A stretch of 64,000 nucleotides of DNA, taken from contig JAJZKM010000001.1 of NCBI GenBank assembly GCA_021804085.1, forward strand, positions 1 to 64,000. Reading direction: 5' to 3'. The position numbers and the translations under genes were made by a program. Shown here piece by piece: positions 19,894 to 28,806 of the stretch (the stretch's first letter is position 1; every line of letters starts with the position of its first letter). The notes beneath the pieces are model-generated. The model was not told where the DNA came from. It saw nothing but the letters and a program-made list of their open reading frames with translations, and did no database searches. The stretch is from a bacterium (GTDB lineage Bacteria; Patescibacteriota; Saccharimonadia; Saccharimonadales; UBA4665).

Positions 19894-22851
19894 GTGGGGA
19901 CTAAATCTAAGAGTAGAAATCGGAGACCAGCAAATAAAACCAGATCATTACAGGTAAATCGAAGTTTAACTAGCCGGCGTAAAGAGCATAAAGCTAATCA
20001 GAAATCGACAAAGGCAGAGTATTTAGCTAGTCTACCTAAAGATCCTTGGAAAAGATTAGCTGCTAGACTTAGACCTAAACATCTAGTTGATTATTGGTTT
20101 TCTCGTGAAGGCGCAATCATGGGATTAAAGGTGATTGGCATTGTTATAGTTCTTTGTTTCTTTTTGATTATTGGAATATTTGCATATTTTAAAAAAGATA
20201 TCCTGTCCTTTACTAGTATTTCAGGTAATAATTTGGGTGGAAGTATTAGCTTTTACGACCGAACTGGGAAGGTCTTGCTTTGGCAAGATTATGGTTCAGT
20301 AAAACGAATACCAGTTTCTAGTAATCAGATAAGCCCATACATGAAGGAAGCTACTGTAGCAATTGAGGATAAAAACTTCTACCATGAACAGGGTGTAGAT
20401 TTTGGATCAATACTTCGTTCAGGGATTCACGACATCATACATCATGGACAAGGACTTGAAGGCGCGTCTACTATAACTGAACAAGTTGTAAAGCTAAATA
20501 AGGGTTGGACAGATCCGTTATCAATTAAAGAAAAAATTGAGGAAATAGGGCTTTCTATTGCTCTAAGTAGAGACTATTCGAAATCACAGATCTTAACCGC
20601 GTACTTAAACATTGCTCCTTACGGAAATATAGATTATGGCGTACAAGCTGCGGCTGAAGACTATTTTCATGTTTCGGCTGCCAATCTAACACTTGCTCAA
20701 TCTGCAATGCTGGCATCTATACCTCAAGCTCCTACAGCATATTCACCCTACAGTAGCCCGTCATATAATCCTGCAGTTACAGCTAACTATTTTGATGAAC
20801 CAGCGTTAACTGCACGTGCACACTATGTTATTCAGCAAATGGTATTACAGCACATGATTTCTCAAGCTCAAGCTAACGCCGCTTTAAAAGTAAATGTTCT
20901 CTCGGAGGTGCATCCAATTCAATCGAAGTATAGCAATATTAAATATCCATATTTTGATCTAGTAGCAGAGCAACAACTAGTAAAAACGTATGGCCAAAAA
21001 CTTGTCAGTCATGGGGCTTGGAAAATTGATACTACGTTAAGTGTTCCACTTCAAAACTTAGCCCAACAAGAAATTGCATCAAATGCCAATAATGCGCTCT
21101 ATGTTGGTGGTGCAGATGAAGAAGCTTTAGTTGCAGAACAGGTACAAACCGGGCAAGTCGTTGCACTTGTTGGAGGGGAAAACTTTAACAATCCCATTGA
21201 CGGACAAATAAATTACGCTGCAATAAGTATTAATCCTGGATCTACAATTAAACCGTACGTTTATTCAACATTTATAAACAATAGTAACGATGCAGGTGCT
21301 GGCTCGGTAATTTATGATGTACAGCAACCTCTTCCTGGCTATCCTTGTACTAATAAAAATCTTCCTCAATACGGTGGTAATTGTTTGGAGGATTACGACT
21401 ATCGATATCCTGGACCAGAAACACTTCGATATGCTCTCGCTGGATCTAGAAACGTACCAGCCGTAAAGGTTGGTCTCATGGCAGGTATTCAAAACGTGCA
21501 GAATGAAGTAAGTAAAATGACGGGGTACCCAGATGCATATCGATGCTATGCAACAAACAGTAATCCATTAACCGATGGACCAAATCAACAAGTGCCTTGT
21601 TATGGGTCAGCGGCAATTGGTAATGGATATCTTTACCTTGATCAAACTGTTAATGGATTGGCGACATTAGGACGCTTAGGCCAGGAAATTCCTCAGACCT
21701 ACATACTAAGCATTACTGATTCTACTGGAAATGTAATCTATCAATGGAAACAACCCAAGCCAATTCAAGCACTTAAAACCGATACTGCTTATATTATGGA
21801 CAATATGCTTAGTGATCCTAGGGCTTCATATCTGCCTGGATCTTGCAACGCAGTAACCTGCACACCACTATCTCAAGGGGGATATAAGTGGCAACGATAT
21901 AATGGTTGGGATATTGCAGTTAAAACTGGAACTACAAACGCTGACCAAAGTGGATTGATGGCCGGTTGGACGACTCAATACGCTGTCATAACATGGGCCG
22001 GGTACCATACAATAAATAAAGCATTGAAACTGGGTACTATGGAGGCAATTACTGAACCAATGACTAGAGGATGGCTTGAGGGTGCTTTAAATATGCTCCA
22101 TACAGCTCCCATAAATTGGGTTCAGCCGAGTGATATTAAGGTTATACCAGCATACGTTCAAACTGTGCATGTCGGCTTAGGCTCTGAAGAGCCTGGACCA
22201 ACCGATGAAATATTTCCATCATGGTATATAGGCAAAGGAAGTACTGGAGGATCTGAGGTTATCGATAAAGTCTCAGGGGGATTAGCAACATCGTGCACTC
22301 CGGCTGACGCTAAAGAGACAATTAGTGACAGCAGTGCAGCTAGTACATTTTCTGTTGATAAGTTTTATCCTCCAAACCAAAATACTAGCAGTTCGAACAC
22401 GAGTTCGACTTTCTATGACGATATACACAACTGTAGTGACCAGCCCCCAAGTTTAGTAATTACTACTTCATCAGCTTCTAGCTCAAGTTCCTGTGATAAT
22501 ACCTGCCAGATCGTGTTAACTGCTACTAGGGGAACCCATCCTTTAGGAGGAGGTAATTTTGGCGGAACAATATCTTTGTCTATAAACGGTAGTGTTGTTA
22601 AAACATGGAATGTCTCTAACTCGCCATCCACTGTTGTTTATACCTATAACCCAACTACAACCGGAACGGCGAACATTTCTGCGACGGTCACGGATAGTGT
22701 TTTGTATCAAACTACTCAAACAACACAAATTAATACGCAATATACTGCACCAACACCTACTTCTCAATCCACCGCCCAAACTGGCACTACTCAAAACTCA
22801 ACTCAAACCACTACTCAAACAACTACTCCAACAACTACACTAATCCCATAG
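19894..22851 (+). CDS. Class A penicillin-binding protein (transglycosylase/transpeptidase)
   Basis: GT51 motif EDKNFYHEQGVDFGSILR and GASTITEQ; transpeptidase SxxK (PGSTIKPYVY), SRN, KTGTT; N-terminal TM; Ser/Thr/Gln-rich C-terminus; upstream TGTTATAAT and GGAAGAG. Confidence 0.95.
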   Translation: MGTKSKSRNRRPANKTRSLQVNRSLTSRRKEHKANQKSTKAEYLASLPKDPWKRLAARLRPKHLVDYWFSREGAIMGLKVIGIVIVLCFFLIIGIFAYFKKDILSFTSISGNNLGGSISFYDRTGKVLLWQDYGSVKRIPVSSNQISPYMKEATVAIEDKNFYHEQGVDFGSILRSGIHDIIHHGQGLEGASTITEQVVKLNKGWTDPLSIKEKIEEIGLSIALSRDYSKSQILTAYLNIAPYGNIDYGVQAAAEDYFHVSAANLTLAQSAMLASIPQAPTAYSPYSSPSYNPAVTANYFDEPALTARAHYVIQQMVLQHMISQAQANAALKVNVLSEVHPIQSKYSNIKYPYFDLVAEQQLVKTYGQKLVSHGAWKIDTTLSVPLQNLAQQEIASNANNALYVGGADEEALVAEQVQTGQVVALVGGENFNNPIDGQINYAAISINPGSTIKPYVYSTFINNSNDAGAGSVIYDVQQPLPGYPCTNKNLPQYGGNCLEDYDYRYPGPETLRYALAGSRNVPAVKVGLMAGIQNVQNEVSKMTGYPDAYRCYATNSNPLTDGPNQQVPCYGSAAIGNGYLYLDQTVNGLATLGRLGQEIPQTYILSITDSTGNVIYQWKQPKPIQALKTDTAYIMDNMLSDPRASYLPGSCNAVTCTPLSQGGYKWQRYNGWDIAVKTGTTNADQSGLMAGWTTQYAVITWAGYHTINKALKLGTMEAITEPMTRGWLEGALNMLHTAPINWVQPSDIKVIPAYVQTVHVGLGSEEPGPTDEIFPSWYIGKGSTGGSEVIDKVSGGLATSCTPADAKETISDSSAASTFSVDKFYPPNQNTSSSNTSSTFYDDIHNCSDQPPSLVITTSSASSSSSCDNTCQIVLTATRGTHPLGGGNFGGTISLSINGSVVKTWNVSNSPSTVVYTYNPTTTGTANISATVTDSVLYQTTQTTQINTQYTAPTPTSQSTAQTGTTQNSTQTTTQTTTPTTTLIP

Positions 22852-22881
22852 CTAATTCCAGGCACTAAACTAAATCCTAAT

Positions 22882-24216
22882 CTAGGACAGATATTCTGTT
22901 AATAGTTGATTAATATCACGTAGAGGCTTTAGTAGTGGAGTGCTTTTAGATCGAGGTGGATTTGGTCCAACGGCAAAATCAAACCCCATATTTTTAGCTT
23001 CAACTATTCTTTTTGCCATAAATGGAACATGACGAACTTCTCCCGAAAGCCCAACTTCACCGAAAAATACTGCGTTTGCAGTTATCTTAATTTCTTTTGC
23101 GGCTGATGCAATTGCTGCGACGACTGCTAAATCAGCTGCAGGCTCATTTATCTTTAAGCCTCCAACAATGTTTAAATATACATCCTTGTCTTTTAACTGT
23201 AGACTGCTACGTCTTTCAAGCATTGCTAACAATAAATTTAGTCTAGCGAGTTCAAAACCACTAGAAGCTCGCTTAGGGTATCCATATGCTGTAGGATTGA
23301 CTAAAGCTTGTACTTCAACCAATATAGGACGGCTTCCCTCTACTGCCGCAAGTACGACGGATCCATCACTAGCCATCCGTTCAGCTAACAATAAGGCCGA
23401 GGGGTTCAAAACCGGTATTAATCCGTTTTTTCTCATATCAAAAATTGCGGTTTCGTTGGTTGTTCCGTATCTGTTTTTACTTGCTCTTAGCAGTTTTAGG
23501 CCACCACTTATTTCACCCTCCAAAGCCATAACAACATCAACAACATGTTCAAGAAGTTTTGGTCCAGCAATGTTACCTTCCTTAGTCACATGACCTACAA
23601 TAATTACAGCTACAGATGATAATTTTGCAGCATTTGTTAACATTGATGCGCTAAGGGTCACTTGCGAAACACTTCCAGCTGCGGTATTTACATCATTGCA
23701 TGCTAGCGTTTGGATTGAATCGACTATTACTAATTTGTTTTTTCCGGTCAATATTGCCTGAGCAATATCATCGACCGAATTAGTAGCAGCTATAAATAAA
23801 TTCTTAGAATCAACATTTAGTCTGGCGGCTCTAGCTGCTACTTGGTTTTGTGACTCTTCACCACTTACATAAAGAACTTCTAAATTCTTTGATATTGCAG
23901 CTGCAATTTGCATTAACAAAGTACTTTTGCCCATACCTGGCTCTCCACTAAGGAGAGTGACGCTGCCTTTTACTATACCTCCACCAAATACTTTGTCTAT
24001 GGAGCTAATACCAATCTTAATTCTGTCCTCGTCAATGCTTGAACTTGCTGACAAAACCTTAGCATTAAGTTTATGAGCAGAATGAGAAACAACAATTTTA
24101 TTCTGTAGCTCTAGAGTATTCCAGTTTCCACATTGCTCGCAACGCCCAGACCAGGTAGAAAATAATGCGCCACAAGAGCTACAGATATAATGTGCTGACT
24201 TTATACTCTTTGCCAT
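22882..24216 (-). CDS. radA: DNA repair protein RadA
   Basis: N-terminal CxxC...CxxC zinc finger, Walker A GEPGMGKST, KNRYG motif. Confidence 0.96.
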   Translation of the reverse strand: MAKSIKSAHYICSSCGALFSTWSGRCEQCGNWNTLELQNKIVVSHSAHKLNAKVLSASSSIDEDRIKIGISSIDKVFGGGIVKGSVTLLSGEPGMGKSTLLMQIAAAISKNLEVLYVSGEESQNQVAARAARLNVDSKNLFIAATNSVDDIAQAILTGKNKLVIVDSIQTLACNDVNTAAGSVSQVTLSASMLTNAAKLSSVAVIIVGHVTKEGNIAGPKLLEHVVDVVMALEGEISGGLKLLRASKNRYGTTNETAIFDMRKNGLIPVLNPSALLLAERMASDGSVVLAAVEGSRPILVEVQALVNPTAYGYPKRASSGFELARLNLLLAMLERRSSLQLKDKDVYLNIVGGLKINEPAADLAVVAAIASAAKEIKITANAVFFGEVGLSGEVRHVPFMAKRIVEAKNMGFDFAVGPNPPRSKSTPLLKPLRDINQLLTEYLS

Positions 24217-24404
24217 GTTTGTTTAGTTTACCCTAATTAAGTTAATTAAATAACCGAAATATATTATTAATATAAATATTCTATCTACAATACGGCAAAA
24301 TCATCTGCTATAAATTACATTTCTTTATAAGTATTCTTACTTATATATCAGTTACAGAAGAGGTAATTTTTAGTTTTAGCTATATAACCTATTCCGAAAT
24401 TTTA

Positions 24405-26906
24405 TTATTCACTTTGTTGAGCATATGCTAATTCGCCGTCTTTGGTTGCAACCTTGATAGTATCTCCTTTACTATAGTGATCGTCGAGAACCTCAATGGC
24501 CATTTTGTCCTCTATAGTATCCTGAATTAGTCGTCTTAAAGGTCGCACTCCATTCTTGGCATCATAGCCATGTTTTAGTAGGTAATCCTTAGCTTTAGGA
24601 GTTAAGATTAGACCAATACCTTTCCTACGTAATCTTGTCCTTAGCTCTTCAATTTGTAAATCAATTATTTTTTTAATATCTTGCTGGGATAAAGCCCGAA
24701 AAACAATGACTTTGTCTATTCGATTTAGCAACTCCGGTCTCAAAATCTTTTTTAGTTCGTTTCTGACATCTGCCTCTTTTTCATGATGAATCTTTTCCAG
24801 GTCTACTGACCTTGAGGCATCACGAGCCTTAAAGCCAAGGTTAGCTTCTTTCTGCAATTTCTCAGCACCTATATTGCTTGTCATGATCACAATTGTATTC
24901 GTAAAGTCGATCTTACGTCCTTTAGCATCTGTTAAAATACCATCCTCAAGAATTTGCAATAACATCTGAAATACATCAGGGTGAGCTTTTTCAATTTCAT
25001 CAAACAAAACAACACTATAAGGTTGGCGACGAATTTTATCTGTTAACTGTCCTCCCTCATCGTAGCCTACATATCCTGCAGGAGCTCCCACCAGTCGAGA
25101 TACGTTATGATGTTCACTAAATTCACTCATGTCTATTTTCACTAAAGCGTTATCACTTCCGAAAAATTCACGAGCCAATACTCTCGCAAGTTCAGTCTTT
25201 CCAACTCCAGTAGGACCAAGAAAAACAAAGGAACCAATCGGTCTCTTGTCGCTACTAATACCGCTACGGTTACGTCGAACAGCACGAGATACGGCTTCTA
25301 CGGCCTCATTTTGACCAATTATATATTTTCCCAAAACGTTTTCAAGTTGTAATAGGTATTTTGCTTCTGAACGAATTACTTTTTTTACAGGCACGCCAGT
25401 TATCCTAGATATTACGTCAGCTAAATCTTCACTTGTTAAAGCTATTGTCTTATTTTTTTTCATAGTTGACTCTAGCTGATTTAATTCTTCAGTCAACTGG
25501 CTAGCACGAGTTTTAAAGTGAGCGGCCATCTGATAGTCTTCGTTTTCACTAGCCTCATCTTTACGAAGATTAACTAACTGCAATTCCTTATTCAACTTAC
25601 GGATTTCAGGACTTGTTTTTATTTTATCAACTTTAACATGAGCTGCTGCTTCATCTATTAAGTCAATAGCTTTGTCTGGAAGAAATCGATCCTGAACATA
25701 ACGTTTTGATAGCGTGACTGCATCTTGAAGCACTTCATCACTAATCTTTACTCCGTGAAACTCTTCATAATGCTTACGAAGACCTTTTAAGATAGCGTAA
25801 CTTTCAGCTGTAGTTGTCTCAGGAACCTGAATTGGTTGGAAACGTCGTTCAAGAGCTGCGTCTTTTTCAATATGTTTAGTGTATTCATTAGTAGTAGTGG
25901 CTCCAATAAAACGAACTTTACCACGAGCTAAAACTGGCTTGAGTATGTTTCCAGCATCCATAGCACCCTCAGCAGCTCCTGCTCCAACTATAAGATGTAA
26001 TTCATCAATAAATGCTATTGCTTTTTTGTTATTCTCGAGTTCTGACATGACTTTCTTAAGTCTATCCTCAAATTCGCCTCTGTACTTAGTGCCGGCAATC
26101 ATTCCCGCAAGATCTATCATGATAATATGCATGCCCAACAAGCTGTCAGGAACATCTTCATTAACGATACGCTGGGCCAATCCTTCAACAATTGCAGTCT
26201 TACCAACTCCAGGTTCTCCAATTAGTACTGGATTATTCTTTAAGCGACGATTGAGAATAGTAATCATTCTACCAATTTGAACTTCACGACCAACAACCGG
26301 ATCTAACTTACCTTGTCTAGCTAATTCCGTAAGATCTGAGCCAAAATATTCTAACGCGCTACTAGGTTTGCTACGTTTCTGCTTATAGCCGACAGAGGCC
26401 AAAGGCCTATTATCATTGTATTGTCTTCGGTTAAGGAATTGCTCGAGTTCAATAGTAAGCGATTCAATATCAACATTCATTTCGTTGAGTAATTTAGTTG
26501 CCCGAGTTTTTTTCTGACTAAGAATACTGTAAAGAATATGCTCAGTACCACACTCTTGAGAATAATCATGAGCTATGTCGTACGCGGTTTTAAGAGTATG
26601 CTTTGCGGTTTCACTAAGCCCCTTGACGCCAATATTGATAACAAATGAATCAGGTTTAAGATTTATAACCATCCTTGCCCGATCAAGGGTTACGCCAACA
26701 TTTATTAACATGCGTGCGCCTAGACTATTATCCTGAGCTAGTATCCCTAGCATTATGTGATCAGTGCCAACGTACGCACTACCAAAACTCCTTGCAATGG
26801 CGTCTGCATGTTTTAATGCGAATAGAGCATCTTCTGTTAGATGATTTCTAAATTCCTGAAAATCGGGTGAATCTGGAGTCATATATTTTAATATAGCACC
26901 TTTCAT
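24405..26906 (-). CDS. clpC: ATP-dependent Clp protease ATP-binding subunit ClpC (start may be the internal MTPDSPDF)
   Basis: Two AAA+ modules ([24 protein letters not shown]), N-terminal Clp repeats, UVR-like middle region. Confidence 0.95.
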   Translation of the reverse strand: MKGAILKYMTPDSPDFQEFRNHLTEDALFALKHADAIARSFGSAYVGTDHIMLGILAQDNSLGARMLINVGVTLDRARMVINLKPDSFVINIGVKGLSETAKHTLKTAYDIAHDYSQECGTEHILYSILSQKKTRATKLLNEMNVDIESLTIELEQFLNRRQYNDNRPLASVGYKQKRSKPSSALEYFGSDLTELARQGKLDPVVGREVQIGRMITILNRRLKNNPVLIGEPGVGKTAIVEGLAQRIVNEDVPDSLLGMHIIMIDLAGMIAGTKYRGEFEDRLKKVMSELENNKKAIAFIDELHLIVGAGAAEGAMDAGNILKPVLARGKVRFIGATTTNEYTKHIEKDAALERRFQPIQVPETTTAESYAILKGLRKHYEEFHGVKISDEVLQDAVTLSKRYVQDRFLPDKAIDLIDEAAAHVKVDKIKTSPEIRKLNKELQLVNLRKDEASENEDYQMAAHFKTRASQLTEELNQLESTMKKNKTIALTSEDLADVISRITGVPVKKVIRSEAKYLLQLENVLGKYIIGQNEAVEAVSRAVRRNRSGISSDKRPIGSFVFLGPTGVGKTELARVLAREFFGSDNALVKIDMSEFSEHHNVSRLVGAPAGYVGYDEGGQLTDKIRRQPYSVVLFDEIEKAHPDVFQMLLQILEDGILTDAKGRKIDFTNTIVIMTSNIGAEKLQKEANLGFKARDASRSVDLEKIHHEKEADVRNELKKILRPELLNRIDKVIVFRALSQQDIKKIIDLQIEELRTRLRRKGIGLILTPKAKDYLLKHGYDAKNGVRPLRRLIQDTIEDKMAIEVLDDHYSKGDTIKVATKDGELAYAQQSE

Positions 26907-27037
26907 TGATACTAGACTGTAATATATATCTATGACAAAAGACGAGAAAATATATAAAAAACAGAACTTAGTATATTAATACAATAGGAAGAAACTGTAA
27001 TTTGCATTTACTATTAATTTGCTAAATTACATAATTA

Positions 27038-27076
27038 AGTATACATAATTTAGCACTCATCAGTCAAGAGTGCTAA
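27038..27076 (-). promoter_or_regulatory. Consensus CIRCE operator with embedded promoter upstream of clpC
   Basis: TTAGCACTC-N9-GAGTGCTAA (27050-27076); reverse strand -35 TTGACT (27062-27067), 18 nt, -10 TATACT (27038-27043). Confidence 0.93.
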
Positions 27077-27099
27077 ATATAACTTCGTACGTATCTAGC

Positions 27100-28284
27100 C
27101 TAGTCTACGTGTTCTTCAATAGCATCAATTAAACTGTTTTCAAGCTCGGTTTTTTTCTTAATTCTTAAGGGGTGCTTTGCAGCGGGTTGTTGATCTACAG
27201 CAGCTATATTATCGGTCATGGTTTCAACGTCCTGCTTAACTAAATCATTTTCCTGAACAATGTCTATTTCATACGCTGTTAACTTGCTAGCGAGGCGTAC
27301 GTTTTGTCCACCCTTACCAATAGCTATACTTAATTGATCTTCAGGAACGGATACCAGTGCCCTATTAGATTCCTTATTTATTGTGACTTTAATTACTTTA
27401 GTTGGGCTAAGTGCATTAGTTATGAAGCTGGCAGGATCATCGCTGTATACAATGATATCAATTTTTTCCTGCTCCCCTATTTCACCCATTACGGCATTGA
27501 CTCGAGTTCCATGGCCACCAACGAAAGTTCCTACTGGATCAACTCCGGGCACCTTACTGGCTACGGCAATTTTTGAACGTACTCCAGCTTCTCTAGCCAA
27601 AGCCTTAATCTCAACAGCCCCACTCTCCATTTCGGGAACTTCGTTACGAAATAGTAATTCAATAAATTCCTTATTACCACGACTAACTATCATCTGTGGA
27701 CCACGAAACCCTCGTTCGACATCTTTAAGATATACCTTAAATCTTTGACCGGGGTAATATCGTTCACCCATAATTTGTTCATTCTTCGGCATTATCCCCT
27801 GTGCTTTGCCAAGATCAACTCTGACAATATTCCCTTCAATCCTGCTAACTGTAGCATTAACAATTGTGCCAATTTTATCTTCATACTCATTCATTATTAT
27901 TTCGCGCTCAGCCTCTCTTAGATGCTGAAGAATAACCTGTTTAGCGGTCTGTGCTGCCACCCTGCCAAAATTTTCCATTGCTTCTTTTACTTCTACAGTT
28001 TCGCCGATTTCTGCATCTTTTCTGATTAACTTTGCATCCTTTAGCGAAATTTGCTCGTATTGATTCGTTACTTCATTAACTACTTTTTTTTCAAAATAGG
28101 CGTCAGCATTACCTGTGTTTAAATTTACCTTAACTTTTATTTCTAAATCTCTATCACTGTAATTACGCCTACAGGCTGCTGCTAGCGCCTGTTCTACTGC
28201 TTCCTGTACGACACCTTGTGGTAAGTTTTTCTCCTCCGCAATACTTTTTATTGCCACACTAAGCTGCTTGAAATCCATATCCAT
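27100..28284 (-). CDS. nusA: Transcription termination/antitermination protein NusA
   Basis: NusA N-terminal domain, S1 and KH regions (AIGKGGQNVRLASKLT; GVDPVGTFVGGHGTRV). Confidence 0.95.
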   Translation of the reverse strand: MDMDFKQLSVAIKSIAEEKNLPQGVVQEAVEQALAAACRRNYSDRDLEIKVKVNLNTGNADAYFEKKVVNEVTNQYEQISLKDAKLIRKDAEIGETVEVKEAMENFGRVAAQTAKQVILQHLREAEREIIMNEYEDKIGTIVNATVSRIEGNIVRVDLGKAQGIMPKNEQIMGERYYPGQRFKVYLKDVERGFRGPQMIVSRGNKEFIELLFRNEVPEMESGAVEIKALAREAGVRSKIAVASKVPGVDPVGTFVGGHGTRVNAVMGEIGEQEKIDIIVYSDDPASFITNALSPTKVIKVTINKESNRALVSVPEDQLSIAIGKGGQNVRLASKLTAYEIDIVQENDLVKQDVETMTDNIAAVDQQPAAKHPLRIKKKTELENSLIDAIEEHVD

Positions 28285-28410
28285 AATTTTTATATACTCC
28301 TGACGATTAAGCTGATCAATTGAAAAATCCGACCTAAATTATCGGCCGGACTTACTACGTCTATAGTACCTTAGAAATGTTAACAGTGTCAATCGATTTG
28401 CACTTACTCA

Positions 28411-28557
28411 CTACATCGTAGACATTTCGACTCTTGGAATAGTAATGTTTAATGTAGCACAGAATTCTTCAGGAGTTAGGAAGTTTAGTGCTTGGTGAGG
28501 ACGAAAGAAGTGGTAATCGTTCAACCAGCGGTTAATTATTATTAATGGGTATCTTTT
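28411..28557 (-). pseudogene. Degraded transposase C-terminal fragment (IS3/IS481-like integrase core)
   Basis: Reverse frame reads ...INRWLNDYHFFRPHQALNFLTPEEFCATLNITIPRVEMSTM*, with an in-frame stop just upstream and no start. Confidence 0.75.
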
Positions 28558-28806
28558 TCATTTTGTGCACGCTATGGCTGGCATGCCGGTCAGGAGCCTT
28601 TTCGTAATTTGTGCAACTTATTCCGCAAAGTGCGAATGATCGTTGAGTGTCCATAGTCGCCAGGCAAAATCCTCTTAAATTTATATTATGAATATATTCT
28701 AACGGTTGCGTTTGATGTTAGAAGTTTCGGTTATTAAGATAAGGTTTGTGATATTATTAAGTAAAGTTTAGAGAAAAAATAATAAAAGGTTATTAAATTA
28801 TTAGTA

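Noticed and set aside
22543-22843. Overlapping ORFs within the 3' end of the PBP gene (both strands)
   Set aside because: Arise from the low-complexity Ser/Thr/Gln-rich tail; not independent genes.
22700-22851. ACT/CAA-rich tract at the PBP C-terminus as a tandem repeat
   Set aside because: Imperfect codon-level low complexity in an extracytoplasmic linker, not a regular DNA repeat.
24327-24344. ATAAGTA-TTCT-TACTTAT hairpin downstream of clpC
   Set aside because: Pure AT-rich 7-bp hairpin in a very AT-rich gap; not distinguishable from chance.
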